This document shows, one piece after another, positions 61,115 to 64,000 of a stretch of DNA of 64,000 nucleotides. The stretch spans positions 4,651,001-4,715,000 of the forward strand of contig NZ_CP109017.1 of the NCBI RefSeq assembly GCF_036226765.1, written 5' to 3'. A program made the position numbers and the translations under genes. Position 1 is the first letter of the stretch, and every line of letters starts with the position of its first letter. The stretch is from Streptomyces sp. NBC_00670. GTDB taxonomy: Bacteria > Actinomycetota > Actinomycetes > Streptomycetales > Streptomycetaceae. The notes beneath the pieces were generated by a model that worked only from the letters and a program-made list of their open reading frames with translations, ran no database searches and was not told where the DNA came from.

Positions 61115-61240
61115 GGAGGGGCGGGGACAGGGTGCCCGCGCCCCGTCAGGGGCGCGAGCAACCACGCACGACGCGCACCCGCCGACCGACAACAACCTCC
61201 CGAGCCATGAGGCGCCTTGGGGGTGAGTGGGCCGGCCCGC

Positions 61241-61606
61241 TCACCCCGCCGCCGCTATCCTCGCCCCCGCCGCCTTCTGCAGTTCCACGTCCCGCCGGCG
61301 GCGGCGGGCGAGGACAACTCGGCGCTCCGCGGCGGTCAGTCCGCCCCAGACCCCGTACGGCTCCGGCTGCATCAGCGCGTGCTCCCGGCACTCCACCATC
61401 ACCGGACAGCGCGCGCACACCCGCTTCGCCGCCTCCTCGCGCGACAGCCGCGCGGCCGTCGGCTCCTTGGACGGTGCGAAGAACAGTCCTGCCTCGTCGC
61501 GCCGGCACACGGCCTCCGTGTGCCACGGGGCGTCCTGATCCCGCCCGGGCCCCCGCTGGGACGGAACTGCGGCGACCTGCAGGGACGAATGCGGCGGTTG
61601 CAGCAC
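61241..61606 (-). CDS. wblI: WhiB-like (Wbl) transcriptional regulator, WblI-like
   Basis: 121 residues. The four iron-sulphur cysteines are Cys34, Cys64, Cys67 and Cys73 (EAVCRRDEAG, KRVCARCPVMVECREHAL), followed by the GVWGGL turn (85-90) and a basic C-terminus for DNA binding (VVLARRRRRDVELQK). The GTG at 61606 has GGAG 6 nt upstream. Position beside glpX matches wblI of S. coelicolor from memory; the Wbl class is certain, the paralogue less so. Confidence 0.88.
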   Translation of the reverse strand: MLQPPHSSLQVAAVPSQRGPGRDQDAPWHTEAVCRRDEAGLFFAPSKEPTAARLSREEAAKRVCARCPVMVECREHALMQPEPYGVWGGLTAAERRVVLARRRRRDVELQKAAGARIAAAG

Positions 61607-61709
61607 GGTCTACTCCTGACGACGGCTTCGCGAGCGAGAGACGATGCAGCAAGCCTTACCCGTTGTGCGTGGGCCTAAGCGTTGGGTTCCGACTCCGCCG
61701 CCTGCCGGT

Positions 61710-62549
61710 TCAGTGCCCGAGGTGCCGCCGCACCTTGCGATCGGCGTGCCTCAGCTTGCGGTCCACCGTGCGGTCGGCCTGCCTCAGCTTCCGCTCCACC
61801 CTGCGCTCCCAGCCGCCGTCGTACTTCCGGTCCAGTTTCCGGTCCAGCGTGCGCGAGACCCGGTCCGTCACCCGCTCCAGGATGTCCGCGACCATCCGGC
61901 CCCGCCGGGGCTTCGCCTCGACGTTGCCCAGGACCGCCCAGCCGTCCACGAAGACCGCCGGCGCCTGCGGGTCGCCCGAGTCCAGCGGGCTGACCTCGAA
62001 GTTGCCCAGCACACCACCGCCCGTGCCGCGCAGCGACACGTTCTCCGGGACGCGTATCTGCACGTCGCCGAAGACGGATATCGCCTTCACGACGATCTGC
62101 TGGTACTCGAACAGCGCCTCGCTCAGGTCTATCTCGACGCTGCCGAAGACCGCGTAGGCGTGGATCCGCCGGCCTGCCCGCCAGCGGCCCTTGCGCACCG
62201 CGCTGCTGAACACCGCCACCACGTTCTCGTCGGCCTCCGCGGGTATCGCGGCGGAGGGGCGGCTCGGCGGCGGGGCGGCCGCGCCGGACGGGCGGGTGCC
62301 GTGCGCGGCGGGCAGGTCCCGTACGAAGGCGTCGAGCTCGCCGACCGTCTTCGCCGCGAGCACGCCCTCGACGCGCTCGGCGTGCTCGTCCGCGGTGAGC
62401 CGGCCCTCGGCCAGGGCGTCGCGGAGCATGTCGGCGATGCGGTCCCGGTCGGCGTCCGAGCAGCGCAGCTCGGTCGGCGGCAGGGGCCGGACGCCGGCGG
62501 GGGAGTCGGGCCGGGCATCGGTCGGGGCGGGGCTCTTCTTCAGGTCCAC
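61710..62549 (-). CDS. DUF1707 / LiaF-like protein
   Basis: 279 residues. An N-terminal DUF1707 (LRCSDADRDRIADMLRDALAEGRLTADEHAERVEGVLAAKTVGELDAFVRDLP) leads to a Pro/Ala linker and a LiaF-type beta-helix domain (VVAVFSSAVRKGRWRAG, AVFGSVEIDLSEA, SVFGDVQIRVPENV). The C-terminus is a charged Arg/Lys helix with repeats (RTLDRKLDRKYDG, RTVDRKLRHADRK). Homologues answer cell-wall stress. GTG 62549 lies 6 nt after a TACGCT -10 box. Confidence 0.85.
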   Translation of the reverse strand: MDLKKSPAPTDARPDSPAGVRPLPPTELRCSDADRDRIADMLRDALAEGRLTADEHAERVEGVLAAKTVGELDAFVRDLPAAHGTRPSGAAAPPPSRPSAAIPAEADENVVAVFSSAVRKGRWRAGRRIHAYAVFGSVEIDLSEALFEYQQIVVKAISVFGDVQIRVPENVSLRGTGGGVLGNFEVSPLDSGDPQAPAVFVDGWAVLGNVEAKPRRGRMVADILERVTDRVSRTLDRKLDRKYDGGWERRVERKLRQADRTVDRKLRHADRKVRRHLGH

Positions 62550-62555
62550 GGCAGC

Positions 62556-62581
62556 AGCGTACCGAAACGCGATAGATCGCG
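62556..62581 (-). promoter_or_regulatory. Leaderless promoter with upstream palindrome, DUF1707 gene
   Basis: TACGCT (62556-62561) is 6 nt before the GTG at 62549. CGCGAT-AG-ATCGCG (62568-62581) is a perfect dyad covering the -17 to -35 zone, a good position for a repressor. Confidence 0.55.
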
Positions 62582-62775
62582 ACTAGCCCCTGTCGAAGCC
62601 TGTGGAAAACTCCCGCCCGGCCATGGAGCGAGTGTGCGGTGGGCGCGAAGTGAGCCTTACCTCACAACCTCCCCCTCACCGGCAGGTTCTACGCTGGTGG
62701 GCGCTGCCAATGGAGGCCGGCCGCCGTCGCTGAGGAAGCCCGCGGCGCGTCACGTCGAGTGAGGAATGGGCGAGA

Positions 62776-64000
62776 ATGCCTGAGTTCGCGTACACCGATC
62801 TGCTCCCCATGGGAGAGGACACCACCCCCTACCGGCTGGTGACCTCCGAGGGTGTCTCCACCTTCGAGGCCGACGGGCGAACGTTCCTCAAGGTTGAGCC
62901 GGAGGCCCTGCGCAAGCTCGCCGAAGAGGCGATCCACGACATCCAGCACTATCTGCGCCCGGCCCACCTCGCCCAGCTGCGCCGCATCATCGACGACCCC
63001 GAGGCGTCCGGCAACGACAAGTTCGTCGCCCTGGACCTGCTGAAGAACGCCAACATCGCCGCCGCCGGCGTGCTGCCCATGTGCCAGGACACCGGTACCG
63101 CGATCGTCATGGGCAAGCGCGGCCAGAACGTGCTCACCGAGGGCGGTGACGAGGCGGCCCTGTCCCGGGGCATCTACGACGCCTACCACAACCTCAATCT
63201 GCGCTACTCCCAGATGGCCCCGCTGACCATGTGGGAGGAGAAGAACACCGGCTCCAACCTGCCCGCCCAGATCGAGCTGTACGCGACCGACGGCGGCGCC
63301 TACAAGTTCCTGTTCATGGCCAAGGGCGGCGGCAGCGCCAACAAGTCGTTCCTCTACCAGGAGACCAAGGCGGTCCTCAACGAGGGCTCCATGATGAAGT
63401 TCCTGGAGGAGAAGATCCGTTCGCTCGGCACGGCCGCCTGCCCGCCGTACCACCTGGCGATCGTCGTCGGCGGCACGAGCGCCGAGTACGCCCTGAAGAC
63501 CGCCAAGTACGCCTCCGCGCACTACCTCGACGAGATCCCCGCCGAGGGCTCCCCGCTGGGCCACGGCTTCCGCGACAAGGAGCTGGAGGAGAAGGTCTTC
63601 GAGCTGACGCAGAAGATCGGCATCGGTGCCCAGTTCGGCGGCAAGTACTTCTGCCACGACGTCCGCGTCGTCCGGCTGCCCCGGCACGGCGCCTCCTGCC
63701 CCGTCGCCATCGCCGTCTCCTGCTCCGCCGACCGCCAGGCCGTCGCCAAGATCACCGCCGAGGGCGTCTTCCTGGAGCAGCTCGAGACCGACCCGGCGCG
63801 CTTCCTGCCGGAGACCACCGACGCGCACCTGGAGGAGTCCGGTGACGTCGTCAGGATCGACCTCAACCAGCCGATGGACGACATCCTCGCCGAGCTGACC
63901 AAGTACCCGGTCAAGACCCGGCTGTCGCTCTCCGGCCCGCTCGTCGTGGCCCGCGACATCGCCCACGCCAAGATCAAGGAGCGGCTGGACGCGGGCGAGG
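62776..64000 (+). CDS. Fumarate hydratase, class I (partial, runs off the window)
   Basis: 408 codons visible, no stop before the window end; the family is about 550 residues. It has the iron-sulphur fumarase features: the first cluster Cys in LPMCQDTGTAIVMGKRG, MWEEKNTGSNLPAQIELY, MAKGGGSANKSFLYQ, CPPYHLAIVVGGTSAEYALKTAKYAS and FGGKYFCHDVRVVRLPRHGASCPV. It hydrates fumarate to malate with a 4Fe-4S cluster. The ATG at 62776 (MPEFAYTDLLPMGED) fits the family. It pairs with class II fumC nearby. Confidence 0.95.
   Translation, partial: MPEFAYTDLLPMGEDTTPYRLVTSEGVSTFEADGRTFLKVEPEALRKLAEEAIHDIQHYLRPAHLAQLRRIIDDPEASGNDKFVALDLLKNANIAAAGVLPMCQDTGTAIVMGKRGQNVLTEGGDEAALSRGIYDAYHNLNLRYSQMAPLTMWEEKNTGSNLPAQIELYATDGGAYKFLFMAKGGGSANKSFLYQETKAVLNEGSMMKFLEEKIRSLGTAACPPYHLAIVVGGTSAEYALKTAKYASAHYLDEIPAEGSPLGHGFRDKELEEKVFELTQKIGIGAQFGGKYFCHDVRVVRLPRHGASCPVAIAVSCSADRQAVAKITAEGVFLEQLETDPARFLPETTDAHLEESGDVVRIDLNQPMDDILAELTKYPVKTRLSLSGPLVVARDIAHAKIKERLDAGE

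Noticed and set aside
1..64000. CRISPR arrays, tRNA or rRNA genes, insertion sequences, prophage
   Set aside because: No spaced direct-repeat arrays, cloverleaf-type sequences, transposases or phage structural genes were recognised by eye. Tandem repeats present are short and contiguous. A tRNA scan would be decisive.

Overview
The window is about 64 kb of very GC-rich actinobacterial chromosome, almost certainly Streptomyces. The reasons are extreme GC at third codon positions, many GTG starts, chains of ATGA/GTGA start-stop overlaps, a Wbl regulator, a secreted chitinase with a DasR-type operator, and rare TTA (bldA) codons confined to a few genes. From memory, the right-hand part (ahpD-ahpC-oxyR, bifunctional PBP, SpoIIE-type phosphatase, fumC, DUF4245, glpX, WblI-like, class I fumarase) follows the Streptomyces coelicolor gene order. 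No rRNA, tRNA, CRISPR array, prophage or insertion sequence was recognised.

Layout. 0.1-9 kb: a DUF255 thioredoxin-domain protein, a Mut7-C protein, a hemolysin III-type membrane protein, GTP-dependent PEP carboxykinase, an alanine-type aminotransferase and a proline/serine-rich membrane protein. 9-17.3 kb: a secreted serine protease, then a divergent catabolic island. On the minus strand lie an N-acyl-D-amino-acid deacylase and a D-serine/D-threonine-type deaminase. On the plus strand lie a PfkB sugar kinase, an IclR regulator, RidA and a GntP-family permease. A perfect palindrome sits in the promoter gap between them. 17.3-25 kb: small single genes, many with a -10 box 6-8 nt before the start codon, which implies leaderless mRNAs, and a GH18 chitinase.

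25.3-36.6 kb: a complete-looking Tad/Flp (type IVc) pilus locus. It runs from an unknown zinc-ribbon protein through CpaB, a TadZ/CpaE ATPase fused in one frame to a TadE-like pseudopilin, a second TadE/F, TadA, TadB and TadC. A histidine kinase and response regulator follow, then an Flp pilin, a TadG-like protein, a lipoprotein and an OmpA-like peptidoglycan-binding protein. Two of its genes carry TTA codons, so the locus looks tied to bldA and development. A HigB/HigA-like toxin-antitoxin pair follows, and its toxin gene also has a TTA codon.

37.4-64 kb: DUF192, cis-prenyltransferase, a PIN-PhoH ATPase, a secreted transglycosylase-like protein and an AI-2E-type exporter. Next come the peroxide-defence genes ahpD-ahpC divergent from oxyR, a PadR-regulated FtsX-type ABC transporter, and an SPFH protein with a ribbon-helix-helix partner. 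The window ends with a class A PBP, a SpoIIE phosphatase with an anti-sigma-like ATPase domain, and a central-carbon cluster (fumC, glpX, class I fumarase) interleaved with a WhiB-like regulator and a DUF1707 protein. Several gene ends carry strong hairpins, and a family of Streptomyces-type extragenic palindromic elements recurs at four or more junctions.
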